Assembly (NCBI RefSeq): GCF_014697375.1
Contig: NZ_JACJRS010000033.1
Location: 1-55,529 of the forward strand
Direction of reading: 5' to 3'
DNA: 55,529 bases
DNA from: Phormidium sp. FACHB-1136
GTDB taxonomy: Bacteria; Cyanobacteriota; Cyanobacteriia; Phormidesmidales; Phormidesmidaceae
The notes beneath the pieces are model-generated. The model was not told where the DNA came from. It ran no database searches and saw only the letters and a list, made by a program, of their open reading frames with translations. The position numbers were made by a program, and so were the translations under genes. Positions 27,738 to 38,200 of the stretch are shown here, piece after piece. How positions within the stretch are numbered: the stretch's first letter is position 1; every line of letters begins with the position of its first letter.

Positions 27738-28112
27738 GGGCTACCTCATCCAGGGAAGTCGAGCGGGAAAGGACTGATGTCACAGGTGGTTACCGATCAT
27801 AGAACCTATGGCGTTTGGGGCACACGCTATCCAGTTTTGGCCTAGGGTGGCTTTTGGCCTTCGGATAGCGGCGGACAGCAAGCCTCCCTCCATCAGCATG
27901 GTGAACCATGACCCTGCCCACACACCCTGATCGAATCGGCATAGCTGGATCTCCATGACGAGATCGAATGCGACAGAGTTGTTCGAGGCCATTATGAGGC
28001 AAACGGCCAAAAATGGCGCAAGGAATTCGCCCCGTGGCTAAACAACGCCCCAAAGCCAGCGCTCCAGCCCATCCGAATTCGGCCCATCTAGTCGGTATGC
28101 CCAGGCCACCCC
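27738..28112. other. Intergenic stretch, no gene supported
   Basis: 375 bp. Two overlapping minus-strand frames (76 and 111 codons) lie here but share no motif with a known family and have no ribosome-binding site. I see no palindromic repeat or RNA gene. Confidence 0.5.
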
Positions 28113-28475
28113 CTAATCGGGCCAACGCCGACTGAGGCGGCTAAACCCAGGCACCTTAACCGACTTGCCCTGCAATAGTCTCACCATCAACACCAAGTTG
28201 GTGAGGGTATAGCCCGTGGTCACCAGGGTATTGCTAATTAAAAACCGTAGGGATAGCCCCGGTGCCAGGTGGCTTCCCGTACTCAGCAGGCCGTACACCA
28301 TCACCCAAGTCAGGGCTAGGGTAATCACCAAACGGCTGACAGATTGCTCTTGGCGGCTGCCCTGCTTTTGCCACACACGGTAGGCCGCTGGCACCACACC
28401 AAAAATAGGCACCAGATAAATCATCAGTTTCAGACGTTCTAGGGTGGTGCCTTCAGCAAGGTCATTGGGTTTCAT
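28113..28475 (-). CDS. Small integral membrane protein of unknown function
   Basis: A 120-residue protein with a short polar start (MKPNDLAEGTTLERLK), three hydrophobic segments (LMIYLVPIFGVVPAAYRVW; LVITLALTWVMVYGLLSTGS; FLISNTLVTTGYTLTNLVLM) and a basic tail (KSVKVPGFSRLSRRWPD). The pattern, with SRQEQSVSRLVITLALTW after helix 1, is one I associate with conserved hypothetical membrane proteins of cyanobacteria, but I can give no function. It is transcribed divergently from the mscS gene, with 288 bp between the two starts. Confidence 0.7.
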   Translation of the reverse strand: MKPNDLAEGTTLERLKLMIYLVPIFGVVPAAYRVWQKQGSRQEQSVSRLVITLALTWVMVYGLLSTGSHLAPGLSLRFLISNTLVTTGYTLTNLVLMVRLLQGKSVKVPGFSRLSRRWPD

Positions 28476-28763
28476 CGAGATCTATCCCCAGGTATAGGGC
28501 GCAGCGGGGGTGATTGTGGTACGGTATGGCCAGTTTTGGGTCGGAAAGGTCGTCAGAAGGTTGTTTTTGAAGTCAGAAAAGATGAGGGCTGAGCTTGGAG
28601 GCTTTATTCGTGGGCATACTCTTATCCTAAGGTCAGTCTACCCAACTCTAGGGTGCCACGATCCCTCAGCTTGGGCCTGCACTTTTTCGAGCGTGCCCAA
28701 GACTCCACCCCAAAAACGCCCCAAAACATTGTTACTCGTCATAACACAAGGAGATCAAAATCC

Positions 28764-29582
28764 GTGGAGAAGATGACCCAGTGGCTCGTCACCGCGCAAG
28801 AACTGGTGATGACCTTTGGTTTGAATATTTTGGCTACCCTGGCCATCCTCGTCGTTGGTCAGTGGTTGGCTAAGCTCATTGGGCGCACCACCAAGCGCGT
28901 CATGACCCGCCGGGGCGTCGATCCAACCCTGATTAACTTCACGACCAGTTTGGTCTATTACGCCGCCTTGGCCTTCGTGGTGATTGCCGCCCTCAATCGC
29001 CTAGGTGTGCAAACGGCCTCGCTGATTGCGGTTCTGGGGGCGGCAGGTTTGGCTATTGGTTTAGCCCTGCAAGGGTCATTGTCCAACTTTGCCGCCGGGG
29101 TGCTGATGATTATCTTCCGTCCCTTCAGCGTGGGAGATGTGATCGAAGGGGCGGGCGTCTTTGGCACCGTGAAGGCCATTCAACTGTTCACGACCACTAT
29201 CGTTACCCCCGACAACGCGACGGTGATTGTGCCCAATGCCAAAATCGGCGGCGACAACATCACCAACTTCACCCTCAAACCTACCCGCCGCGCCGAAACC
29301 ATCGTGGGCATTAGCTACGGCGACAGCATCGAAAAAGCCCGCCAGGTCATCCTGGATGAACTCGCTAAGGATGCCCGCATTCTGCCAGACCCTGCCCCAG
29401 CGGTCACGGTTGGTGTGCTGGCCGACAGCAGCGTGGATTTGCAAGTCTGGGCCTGGACAGAAACCCCCCATTTCCTAGCCGTTCAGTTGGCCCTGCCAGA
29501 ACTGATCAAAAATCGTCTGGATGCGGAAGGCATCACCATCCCCTTCCCCCAGCAGGACGTGCATATGTTTCAGCGCAACTAG
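28764..29582 (+). CDS. Small-conductance mechanosensitive channel (MscS family)
   Basis: A 272-residue MscS-type channel, releasing solutes on hypo-osmotic shock. It has membrane helices ELVMTFGLNILATLAILVVG and TSLVYYAALAFVVIAALNRL, then the pore-lining helix TM3 rich in Gly/Ala (IAVLGAAGLAIGLALQGSLS) and the family signature NFAAGVLMIIFRPFSVGDVI, followed by the cytoplasmic beta domain (TIVTPDNATVIVPNAKIGGD) and an alpha/beta end. I prefer GTG 28764 because AAGGAG lies ten bases upstream; ATG 28773 has its GGAGA too close. The longer open frame to 28653 is unsupported. Length equals a minimal three-helix MscS. Confidence 0.93.
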   Translation: MEKMTQWLVTAQELVMTFGLNILATLAILVVGQWLAKLIGRTTKRVMTRRGVDPTLINFTTSLVYYAALAFVVIAALNRLGVQTASLIAVLGAAGLAIGLALQGSLSNFAAGVLMIIFRPFSVGDVIEGAGVFGTVKAIQLFTTTIVTPDNATVIVPNAKIGGDNITNFTLKPTRRAETIVGISYGDSIEKARQVILDELAKDARILPDPAPAVTVGVLADSSVDLQVWAWTETPHFLAVQLALPELIKNRLDAEGITIPFPQQDVHMFQRN

Positions 29583-29627
29583 AACCACGGTGCCTCGCCG
29601 GGAACCTGGGTGGGATGCCAAGGGTGA

Positions 29628-31304
29628 ATGGTCAATCCCATGGCCGCTCTATTATCCTGGAGTCTGGGATTTTTTCTAACTCAGTCTATGTCTGCACCGT
29701 TCCTCCGTTCTCCATCGTCTCGTGATCGCAAGTTTAGAACCATGCTTTGGCAGAGGTGCCGCTGGCTAGGGGGCATGGGAGGTCGGGGGCTGGCCCTGGT
29801 CTTGGCGGTCATGGTTGGCTTGGGTGGCCTAGCGCCTGCCTGGGCGGAGGGAATGCGCTCTGGGCAGGCCTCCATTCAGCCCTATCTAGATCGCTTTGCC
29901 GAGGCGGTTAGCCAGTTCACCCTGGCCAACGGCATGACTTTTATTGTGCTAGAGCGGCCCCAGGCTCCGGTGGTGTCGTTTATGATCCATGCCGATGTGG
30001 GGGCGGTGGACGAGGAAGACGGCAAAACCGGGGTGGCTCACTATTTAGAACACCTCGCCTTTAAGGGCACTAGCCGCATTGGCACCCTTGACCACGCCTC
30101 TGAAATCCAAGTGTTTGAGGCCATGGATCGGACGTTTGCCGAGCAACTTCAGGCCGAGGCGATGGGGAACAACGACCGGGCAGCGGAACTGAAGGCTGAG
30201 CTAGAAACCCTGCGGCAGCAGGCGTCTAGCTATGTGGTGCAAAACCAATATGGTCAAATTATTGAACAGGCCGGGGGTGTGGGCCTGAATGCCACCACCG
30301 CCGCTGATGCCACCCGCTATTTCTACAGCCTGCCTGCCAATAAGCTGGAGCTATGGTTTTCCCTAGAGTCGGAGCGATTCCTCGACCCTGTATTTCGGGA
30401 ATTTTTTGAGGAAAAGGACGTAATTCTGGAAGAACGGCGGATGCGGGTGGACAACTCCCCCATCGGTACCCTAATCGAAGAATTCCTAGGGAACGCCTTT
30501 GAGCAACACCCCTACCGTCGGCCCATCATCGGCTACCAGGAGGATCTCTATGTGGCCACCCGCCAGGATATTCAAGACTTCTACGACACCTACTACGGCC
30601 CCGACAACCTGACCGCCGTGGTCGTGGGCGATGTGGATGCCGCTGAGGTGAAACGCTTGGCGGAGGTGTACTTTGGCCGCTATCCAGCCCGCCCCACGCC
30701 GCCCCCGCCCGTCATTAACGAGCCGACCCAAACAGATCCCCGCAACCTCACCCTAGAGCTACCCTCCGAGCCGTGGTATATCGAGGGCTACCATCGCCCC
30801 AGCCTTAGCCATCCCGACCATGTGATCTACGACATGATCGACGGTCTCTTGACCAGTGGTCGCACCAGCCGCCTCTACAGAGCTCTGGTGGTCGATAACC
30901 CGGTCGCCCTGGATATCGGCACCCTGAACGGCTTTCCCGGCAACAAGTACGACAACCTGTTCGCTATCTACGGTCTCACGGCCCCCAACCATAGCCCCGA
31001 CGACATTGCCATTTTGCTCCATGCCGAACTGGATCGGCTCCAGCGGGAACCCGTTACCCAGGCCGAGTTAGATCGGGTGAAAACCCAGTCCAGAGCCGGA
31101 CTGTTACGCAGTCTCAATTCCAATAGCGGGCTAGCCTCCCTCTTGGCGGAATACCAAGCCAAAACCGGAGACTGGCGCAATGTCTTCCGAGATTTAGAGG
31201 CCATCGAGAAGGTGACCGCTGCCGATGTGCAGCGGGTGGCCCAGAGCCTCTTCCAACCCCAGCAGCGCACGGCGGTAAGGCTACTCTCGGCCTCGGATCA
31301 GTAA
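29628..31304 (+). CDS. M16 zinc metallopeptidase, catalytic subunit
   Basis: A 558-residue secreted or envelope M16 (pitrilysin) protease. The N-terminus has a long signal region (residues ~45-70, LALVLAVMVGLGGLAPAWA). The zinc site is the inverted motif HYLEH: His138, Glu141, His142 in GVAHYLEHLAFKG, with the distal glutamate in VILEERRMRVDN. A ~70-residue insertion follows HYLEH (AMDRTFAEQLQAEAMGNNDR) and lengthens the usual spacing. The C-terminal M16 domain is present (HRPSLSHPDHVIYDMIDGLL). The next gene encodes a second M16 protein without the zinc motif, so the two likely form a heterodimer as in mitochondrial processing peptidase. Downstream genes are on the opposite strand. Confidence 0.92.
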   Translation: MVNPMAALLSWSLGFFLTQSMSAPFLRSPSSRDRKFRTMLWQRCRWLGGMGGRGLALVLAVMVGLGGLAPAWAEGMRSGQASIQPYLDRFAEAVSQFTLANGMTFIVLERPQAPVVSFMIHADVGAVDEEDGKTGVAHYLEHLAFKGTSRIGTLDHASEIQVFEAMDRTFAEQLQAEAMGNNDRAAELKAELETLRQQASSYVVQNQYGQIIEQAGGVGLNATTAADATRYFYSLPANKLELWFSLESERFLDPVFREFFEEKDVILEERRMRVDNSPIGTLIEEFLGNAFEQHPYRRPIIGYQEDLYVATRQDIQDFYDTYYGPDNLTAVVVGDVDAAEVKRLAEVYFGRYPARPTPPPPVINEPTQTDPRNLTLELPSEPWYIEGYHRPSLSHPDHVIYDMIDGLLTSGRTSRLYRALVVDNPVALDIGTLNGFPGNKYDNLFAIYGLTAPNHSPDDIAILLHAELDRLQREPVTQAELDRVKTQSRAGLLRSLNSNSGLASLLAEYQAKTGDWRNVFRDLEAIEKVTAADVQRVAQSLFQPQQRTAVRLLSASDQ

Positions 31305-31436
31305 GTTTGGACGATGATTCAGTCCTCAAAGGCTTGCCATTTCCGGTGTTGGTAACATTGCCTTGTCCAGCGCTGGCCCACCCTTCGAGAAGCAAGCCCC
31401 ACTCCCCTCTCCCTACCCCGCCACCTCTCCTAAGCC

Positions 31437-32954
31437 ATGCTTCACAACCGACCCAACGCCCATGTTTCTCGTCTGCGCCGATTGCCCCGCCGTTGGGTGT
31501 CGATGGCGATTCTGGCCCTCTTGGGGGCAGGATTGGGCCTCCTGCTGGGCTGGCCCGCCCCCGCCAATGCCCTCACCCCTCGCCACTTTGACGAACTCTC
31601 CTTTCCAGACCTGCCGCAGGTGCAGGTGCCCGATTTTGAGCGCTACCCGTTGGCCAATGGTCTAGTGGTGTATTTGATGGAAGACCACGAACTGCCCCTA
31701 GTCAGCGGGTCGGCCACCTTCCGCACCGGATCTCGGTTTGAGCCAGCGGATCAGGTGGGTTTGGCTGGCATTACCGGGGAAGCCATGCGCCTAGGAGGCA
31801 CCGTTACCCTAGACTCCGACGCCCTGAACGAAGCCCTAGAACAGCGAGCCGCCTCCATTGAAACGAGCTTTGATGTGGCGGCAGGTAGCGCCAGCTTTAG
31901 TGCCCTATCCGAAGACACCGAGGACATCCTGGCCCTGTTTGCCGATGTGATTCAGCGGCCCGCCTTTGCCCAAGACAAAATTGATTTCCTCAAGCGCCAG
32001 ACCAGTGGCGGCATTGCTCGTCGCAACGACAACCCCGACAGCATTGCCTCCCGTGAGTTCCGTAAGCGAATCTATGGGGCCGACAGTCCCTACGCCCGCA
32101 CCGTGGAATACGCCACCCTAGCTGCCATTGATCGGCAGGATGTCGTGAACTTCTACCAAGCTTCGGTACGCCCTGATCGAACCATCCTCGGCATCGTTGG
32201 GGATTTTGATCGGACGGCCATGAAGCGCCTGATTGACCAATACTTTGGCCCCTGGCAGGGCAGTGGAGAAGCCTTAGCCGTCACCCCCCTGCCCGATGTG
32301 GCCCAGGCGGACTCTGGGGTATTTGTGGTGGATCAGCCTCAGATGACCCAAAGCTCGGTGCAGATTGGCCACCTGGGGGGGCAGGTAAACTATCCCGACC
32401 ACGCCGCCCTTTCAGTGATGAATGAGGTACTGAATGGCTTTTCGGGCCGATTGTTCAACGAAGTACGTTCTCGTCAGGGCTTGGCCTACTCGGTTTATGC
32501 CTTCTGGTCGCCCCGGTTTGACCACCCCGGTCTGTTTGTTGGTGGTGGCCAAACCCGCACCGAAACCACCGTGCCCTTTGTGCAGTCCGTCAAGGCTGAA
32601 ATTAACCGCATTCGCCAAGAGCCTATCACCGCTGCTGAACTGGCCCAGGCCCAAGACTCGGTGCTGAACAGCTTTGTGTTTAACTTCCAAAGCCCCGGCC
32701 AAGCCCTCAACCGCCTGATCCGCGATGAATACTACGGCTACCCCGCCGACTTCATCTTTCAGTTCCAGGCCCAGGTGAACGCCACCACCGCTGAAGACGT
32801 GATTGCCGCTGCCCAGGCCCGCCTCGATCCCGAAAAGCTGGTGGTTCTTGTCGTCGGCAACCAGTCCGGCATTAGCCCAGACCTCTCCACCCTAACGCCC
32901 AACGGCCAAGTCACCGCCATCGACATCACCATCCCCCCTCCACCAGGAGCCTAG
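31437..32954 (+). CDS. M16 peptidase family protein, non-catalytic partner
   Basis: A 505-residue M16 protein with a signal segment (AILALLGAGLGLLLGWPAPA). At the place of the zinc motif it reads GLAGITGEAMRLGG, with no HxxEH, so it should not bind zinc. It keeps the C-terminal Arg/Tyr region (LFNEVRSRQGLAYSVYAFWS) that completes the active site in heterodimers. This catalytic/non-catalytic pairing is typical of bacterial M16B proteases. It begins 132 bp after the catalytic gene on the same strand. Substrate is unknown; cyanobacterial pairs are suggested to degrade peptides in the periplasm. Confidence 0.92.
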   Translation: MLHNRPNAHVSRLRRLPRRWVSMAILALLGAGLGLLLGWPAPANALTPRHFDELSFPDLPQVQVPDFERYPLANGLVVYLMEDHELPLVSGSATFRTGSRFEPADQVGLAGITGEAMRLGGTVTLDSDALNEALEQRAASIETSFDVAAGSASFSALSEDTEDILALFADVIQRPAFAQDKIDFLKRQTSGGIARRNDNPDSIASREFRKRIYGADSPYARTVEYATLAAIDRQDVVNFYQASVRPDRTILGIVGDFDRTAMKRLIDQYFGPWQGSGEALAVTPLPDVAQADSGVFVVDQPQMTQSSVQIGHLGGQVNYPDHAALSVMNEVLNGFSGRLFNEVRSRQGLAYSVYAFWSPRFDHPGLFVGGGQTRTETTVPFVQSVKAEINRIRQEPITAAELAQAQDSVLNSFVFNFQSPGQALNRLIRDEYYGYPADFIFQFQAQVNATTAEDVIAAAQARLDPEKLVVLVVGNQSGISPDLSTLTPNGQVTAIDITIPPPPGA

Positions 32955-33044
32955 CGATGCCTGGGGCCACCCATCGACACCCGCTGATACCGGGGGCAAA
33001 TAAGCCAGATTTAGTATCAGTCAGGGGGGACAAGTCAGGGGATG

Positions 33045-34139
33045 CTAGGGATCCACAAAGCGTTGGGCAATGGCTTGGAATTCGGCCTGAATGTCTAGGA
33101 AGGCGTCCACGATGTCGGGGTCAAAATGGGAGCCTCGACCCGCTTGGAGGATGGCAACGGCTTCCTCGTGGGACATCGGCTCTTTATAGACGCGACGGCT
33201 GATTAAAGCATCGTAAACATCAGCGAGGGCCATCAGGCGGGCGGAAATGGGAATCTCATCTCCAGATAGCCCCTCTGGGTAGCCGCTGCCGTCCCATTTT
33301 TCCTGGTGGGAATAGGCAATTTCTTTGGCTAATTGCAGGAAATCGACGGTCATTCCCAGGCTTTTTTCTGCTTGGATGATGGCGTCTCGTCCAAGGGTCG
33401 TGTGAGTTTTCATCATCTCAAATTCCTCCGGCGTCAGGCGACCGGGTTTGAGCAAAATGTGATCGGGAATACCCACTTTGCCAATGTCATGGAGGGGGGC
33501 AGATTTATAGAGTTGCTGGATAATAGAATCGCTTAGAAAATGGCGAAAGCGAGGATGATCCTTGAGATGTTCGGCCAAGGCTTTGACATAGTTTTGGGTG
33601 CGGCGAATGTGGTTGCCAGTTTCATTATCACGGGTTTCGGCGAGGGATGCCATCACCTGGATAGTGACATCTTGAATCGCCTGGATTTCCTGGGTACGAC
33701 GGGCCACTTCTTGCTCTAGGAAAGCGTTTTTATCGCGCAAGAAATCCGCTGATGCCTTAAGGGTAAGCTGAGTTTTAACCCTAGCCAATAAAATCGGAGG
33801 ACTAACGGGTTTTGTAATGTAATCTGCTGCGCCCAATTCCAGGCCCTTACGTTCGTCCTCAATTTCTGATTTAGCTGTCAAAAAGATAATGGGAATTTGG
33901 GCCGTTTGACGATTTGACTTCATGCGACGGCAGACCTCATAGCCATCTAACCCAGGCATCATAATATCCAGTAAAACTAAATCAGGAGGGTTCTCAGACT
34001 GGACAATAGTTAGAGCTTTTTCGCCGTTATTGGCCACCTTAACACGGTAAAAGTCCTTCAGCAAACCACTCATAAAGGCTAGATTTTCTGGGGTATCGTC
34101 TACTACCAGAATAGTCTCCCGTTCTCCTACACTGTGCAT
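33045..34139 (-). CDS. Response regulator with HD-GYP cyclic-di-GMP phosphodiesterase domain
   Basis: A 364-residue two-domain regulator. REC (1-125): [18 protein letters not shown], the phospho-Asp at about residue 56 in LVLLDIMMPGLDGYEV, and FLTAKS. A short helical connector leads to HD-GYP (about 160-360): HIRRTQNYVKALAEHL, HDIGKVGIPDHILLKPGRLT, KTHTTLGRDAI, SHQEKWDGSGYPEGLSG and ADVYDALISRRVYK. All metal ligands and the GYP triad appear intact, so c-di-GMP hydrolysis is likely. It is the last gene of a three-gene operon; its start overlaps the preceding REC-kinase gene by 13 bases. Confidence 0.94.
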   Translation of the reverse strand: MHSVGERETILVVDDTPENLAFMSGLLKDFYRVKVANNGEKALTIVQSENPPDLVLLDIMMPGLDGYEVCRRMKSNRQTAQIPIIFLTAKSEIEDERKGLELGAADYITKPVSPPILLARVKTQLTLKASADFLRDKNAFLEQEVARRTQEIQAIQDVTIQVMASLAETRDNETGNHIRRTQNYVKALAEHLKDHPRFRHFLSDSIIQQLYKSAPLHDIGKVGIPDHILLKPGRLTPEEFEMMKTHTTLGRDAIIQAEKSLGMTVDFLQLAKEIAYSHQEKWDGSGYPEGLSGDEIPISARLMALADVYDALISRRVYKEPMSHEEAVAILQAGRGSHFDPDIVDAFLDIQAEFQAIAQRFVDP

Positions 34140-35278
34140 TCGCTTGGTTCCTTTGGTTCAAGGGTAGTGCTATCCAGGGTGATGGTAAAAATCGATCCCT
34201 TGGGCTGGTTATCTTCTACGTTGATTTGGCCTCCGTGGGCTTCTACCGCCAGTTTACAAAAGGCTAACCCTAGGCCAATTTGGCTCACACCCCGCATCAG
34301 GGTACCAATTTCATACTTATCAAAAATGTGTTGGCGCAGTTCGGCGCTAATTCCTGGCCCTTCGTCAACAACCTGAATCCTGGTCTGTTCATTGGGGGCA
34401 TAGGCCAAACGGAGGTTGACTGTGCTATGGCTAGGTGAATATTTGATAGCGTTAGATAACAGATTTTCGATGGCGCGACGGATAAGTAAAGGATCGACAT
34501 AGACCGGAAAGGCATTGTCTCCTGGTAAGTCTAGGTGTAGAGTCAACTTTCTCTGTTCAGCAATATCCTGTACATCACTCAGGGCGGTGCGACAGAGTTC
34601 GCCTAAATCCACTAATTGACGATCTAGGCTAAAGTGCCCCGATTCGAGCTTGGCTTTGAGCAGTAGATCATCGACTAAGGTTTTGAGTTTTTGTCCGCTG
34701 CGCCAAATAATATCGAGGTTTTTGCGAAGTTTCTGGGGTGGCGAATCAATGTTTTCTAGAAATATTTCAGATAGCAGCAGGATGTTGGTGATGGGATTAC
34801 GCAGATCGTGGACAATCATATTGACCATGTCTTCCCGCGACCGCAGAAGCTCCTGAAGGCTGTCATAGGAGGCTTTGAGGTTGAGCTGGGTTTTAACCCT
34901 AGCCATCAAGATAGGAGGACTAACGGGTTTAGTAATGTAATCCACCGCACCTATTTCTAAGCCGCGTCGCTCGTCTTCAATATCTGATTTCACCGTGAGA
35001 AAAATGACGGGAATTGGCTTGGTTTGAGGGTTAGCCTTGAGTTGCTCGCAAACCTCATAACCATTCAGACCAGGCATGACGATATCTAACAAAATTAGAT
35101 CGGGGTGAGGTTGAGCCTGGGCAATGGCGATGGCTTTTTCCCCGCTGGTGGCTACTTTTACCCGATAGTGATCTCGCAGGAGACCGCTGATGAATGTGAG
35201 ATTATCGGGCGTGTCATCAACGACTAGAATAGTGGCTCGATCTAAATCGTCTAGCATGGGATTGTCGGTGATGGTCAT
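34127..35278 (-). CDS. REC domain-histidine kinase (input by receiver domain)
   Basis: A 383-residue protein with a receiver first and a kinase second. REC (1-130): [20 protein letters not shown], phospho-Asp near residue 61 in [16 protein letters not shown]. HisKA (about 150-215) has the phospho-His in [20 protein letters not shown]. The HATPase part has [34 protein letters not shown] and [16 protein letters not shown]. There is no membrane segment or sensor domain, so it presumably listens through its receiver, most simply to the MHYT hybrid kinase upstream. The REC domain is strongly similar to that of the next gene, suggesting duplication. It overlaps both neighbours (4 and 13 bases). Confidence 0.94.
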   Translation of the reverse strand: MTITDNPMLDDLDRATILVVDDTPDNLTFISGLLRDHYRVKVATSGEKAIAIAQAQPHPDLILLDIVMPGLNGYEVCEQLKANPQTKPIPVIFLTVKSDIEDERRGLEIGAVDYITKPVSPPILMARVKTQLNLKASYDSLQELLRSREDMVNMIVHDLRNPITNILLLSEIFLENIDSPPQKLRKNLDIIWRSGQKLKTLVDDLLLKAKLESGHFSLDRQLVDLGELCRTALSDVQDIAEQRKLTLHLDLPGDNAFPVYVDPLLIRRAIENLLSNAIKYSPSHSTVNLRLAYAPNEQTRIQVVDEGPGISAELRQHIFDKYEIGTLMRGVSQIGLGLAFCKLAVEAHGGQINVEDNQPKGSIFTITLDSTTLEPKEPSECTV

Positions 35279-38200
35279 GGTTTTTCTGAGGGCGAAGGGG
35301 ATGACAGTTGAGCTTGGGCAGCAAGTAGGGCTGAATAGGCAGCTTCAAAATCAAATTGATTGATTGCAGATTCAATCTTGCCGTAATCTTGGGGAAAAGC
35401 TTGGCTTAGAAGTCCCACATTTTCCTGGAGAATATCAGCGGCTTCCGCATCATCATCGACTAATAATTCCCCAAGGCGGCTACACACGGCATCGAGTTGT
35501 TTCCGATCTATAACTCCCATTTCAGGACGTTTTTCCGCTGGCAACTGGGCCTCTAAATGACCAATCAGTTCCCCTAGGGATAGACGCAATTGTTGGATGA
35601 GGGTTGCGGTTTGTTCCTCAGAATAGTGTTCCCGAATGGCGGTTTCTACATCGGTGGCTAGGCGGTGAATTTCCATCGCGCCAATGTTGCCCGCTACGCC
35701 GCGCAGGGAATGGGCCAACCGTTCGGCGTCAGCGCGTTGGCCTGCCGCTAGGGTTTGCACCAATTGGTTAGGGGTATCGGCCTGTCCGGCCACAAATTTT
35801 CGCAGCATGGAGAGATAGAGCGCTTGCTTACCCAACACCCGACGCAGTCCTTCCTGGACTTCCAAGCCGGGAATATGGTCAGGGATAGAGAGGGTCTCCA
35901 CGGGGGCGGTGGGCGCTGCGGTGGGGACTGGCCCAATGGGAGCGCCCTGGGGCGGAATCCATTCCAGCAGAGCTTTCCAGAGTTCGTCGGGTTCGATGGG
36001 CTTGGCGAGGTGGCCGTTCATTCCCGCCTCTAGGCAGCGCTGGCGATCCTCCTGCATCACGCTGGCGGTCATGGCGAGGATGGGCAGGTCGGCGAACTGA
36101 GGATCGCGGCGAATCTCCACCGTGGCCGCTACTCCGTCCATCTCCGGCATCTGCATATCCATCAGCACTAGGGCGTAATGCCCCGTTTTGACCCTATCAA
36201 CGCCAATGCGCCCATTTTCGGCTAGATCCACGATAAACCCTGCATCCTTCAGCAGTTCCGTGGCTACTTCCTGGTTAATCTCATTATCCTCCACCAATAG
36301 AATTCTGGCCCCCTGAATAGATCGGAGGCGATCCATCCAGTCCTCGGCGGGGGCATAGTCCTGGGCGTGGTCGTCGGGCAGCCGTTCCCCCAGCAGGCGC
36401 ACCAGGCTGTCAAACACCATGGAGGCACTGACGGGCTTGATGAGCACATCGCGAATGTCTAGGGCGTGGGCCTGTTTGAACACCTCTTCCCGACCATAGG
36501 CGGTGACGATCAGGTGGTGGGGTCTGTGGCTGAGGGGCATCTCTTGGATCCGTCTTGCCACTTCTAGCCCATCCCAACCGGGCATTTGCCAGTCTAAAAA
36601 GACCAGATCGTAGGGGCTCTGTTCGGCGTCGGCTTGGCTCACCTTGGCGACAGCTTCTTTGCCGTCGCTGGCCAGATCAACCTCCAGTTGCATCGGTTCC
36701 AGCAGATCCTTCAGCACCCGCCGCGCCGATTCAATGTCATCCACCACCAAAACCCGCTTGCCCTGGAGATCGCGGCTGAGCACCAGGCGACGTGGCGGCT
36801 TGGTACTGCGGCCCACGCACACCGTGGCCCAAAAGGTGCTGCCTTGGCCATACTCGCTCTCTACCCCCACATCACCGCCCATCAGGGCCGAGATGCGTTT
36901 ACAGATCACCAGCCCCAGGCCCGTGCCGCCAAACTTGCGGGTGGTGGAGGTGTCGGCCTGTTGAAAGCCCTGGAACAATTGCCCCAGTTGCTCCGGCGTC
37001 AGGCCAATGCCCGTATCCCGCACCGCAATGTACAGCACCACCTCGGTGTCTCGGTATTCCTGGGCTTTGACGATGATGTCGATTTCGCCCCGCTCGGTAA
37101 ATTTGACGGCATTGTTGGCGTAGTTAATTAAAATTTGGCCTAGCCGCAAGGGATCACCCACAAAGTGGGAGGGCAGATCGGAATCGACCTCAAAAATGAC
37201 CTCTAGCCCCTTGTGGGCTGCTTTTTCATTGATGAGGGTAGCAACATTGTCGAGGACGCGATCTAGCTCAAATTCAATGTGTTCGATATTGAGTTTTCCG
37301 GCTTCAATTTTAGAGAAATCTAAAATGTCGTTAATCACCCCTAGCAGGTGTTGGCTAGAGGACTGAATTTTACGAAGATAGTCCTGTTGACGCGGGCTAA
37401 GATCCGTTTTTTGCATCAGGTGGGCCATACCAATCACCGCATTCAACGGCGTGCGGATTTCGTGACTCATATTCGCCAAAAAGTCGGCTTTGACTTGGCT
37501 GGCTTCTTCAGCTAATTCCTTCGCCCGACGCATTTCATCCTCGGCGGCTTTGATTTGGCTAATATCCGTTAACCAGCCCAGCACACCAGGCTTTCCTTCG
37601 TATTCCGTGGCCATGAAGGTAGCCATGATGTCCCGAATATCGCCTGTGGGGCTGTACATTTGAAACCGCTGATTTTCCACAATTCCGGTTGTGGTCAGGG
37701 TGTTCAACATGTGTACCCGACTGGAGGGATCAACATAGATTTTGAGGGGAGAATCGCCCACACTTAAGCCAACTAAATCTAGAATGCGGGGGTTGGCAAA
37801 CTGAACAATGCCCTCCACTGTAATCGCCACCCCCACCGGGGCTTTATCCAAAATCGATTGCAGAATTTCCCGCTGGCGATCCATCTCCTGGGCGGCCCGC
37901 TGGCGTTCGGTGACATCCCGCACCGCCACAAACAAACTCACCCCGTGGGTGCCAATGGCTGGAAGCCGCGTTACCCCCATCTCGATGGGAAATTCTCGGC
38001 CATCCTTGCGCCGTCCGATGCCCGATCGGGTGCGCCCAGGCCGATCCGCCAGGGAACATTTTGCCGTAGGGGCGTGGTCGGGCAGAGCCAAAACGCGGGC
38101 ATCGTACAAATCCCCTAACCCCAGGCGATCCAAGGACTGCCCCAGCAACTCCTGGTGGGTGTAGCCGAAGAGGGTTTCCATGGCGGCGTTGCTCAGCACG

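Noticed and set aside
27780..28125. Two overlapping minus-strand frames (76 and 111 codons)
   Set aside because: No recognisable motif, mutually overlapping, Trp/Arg-rich composition typical of chance frames.
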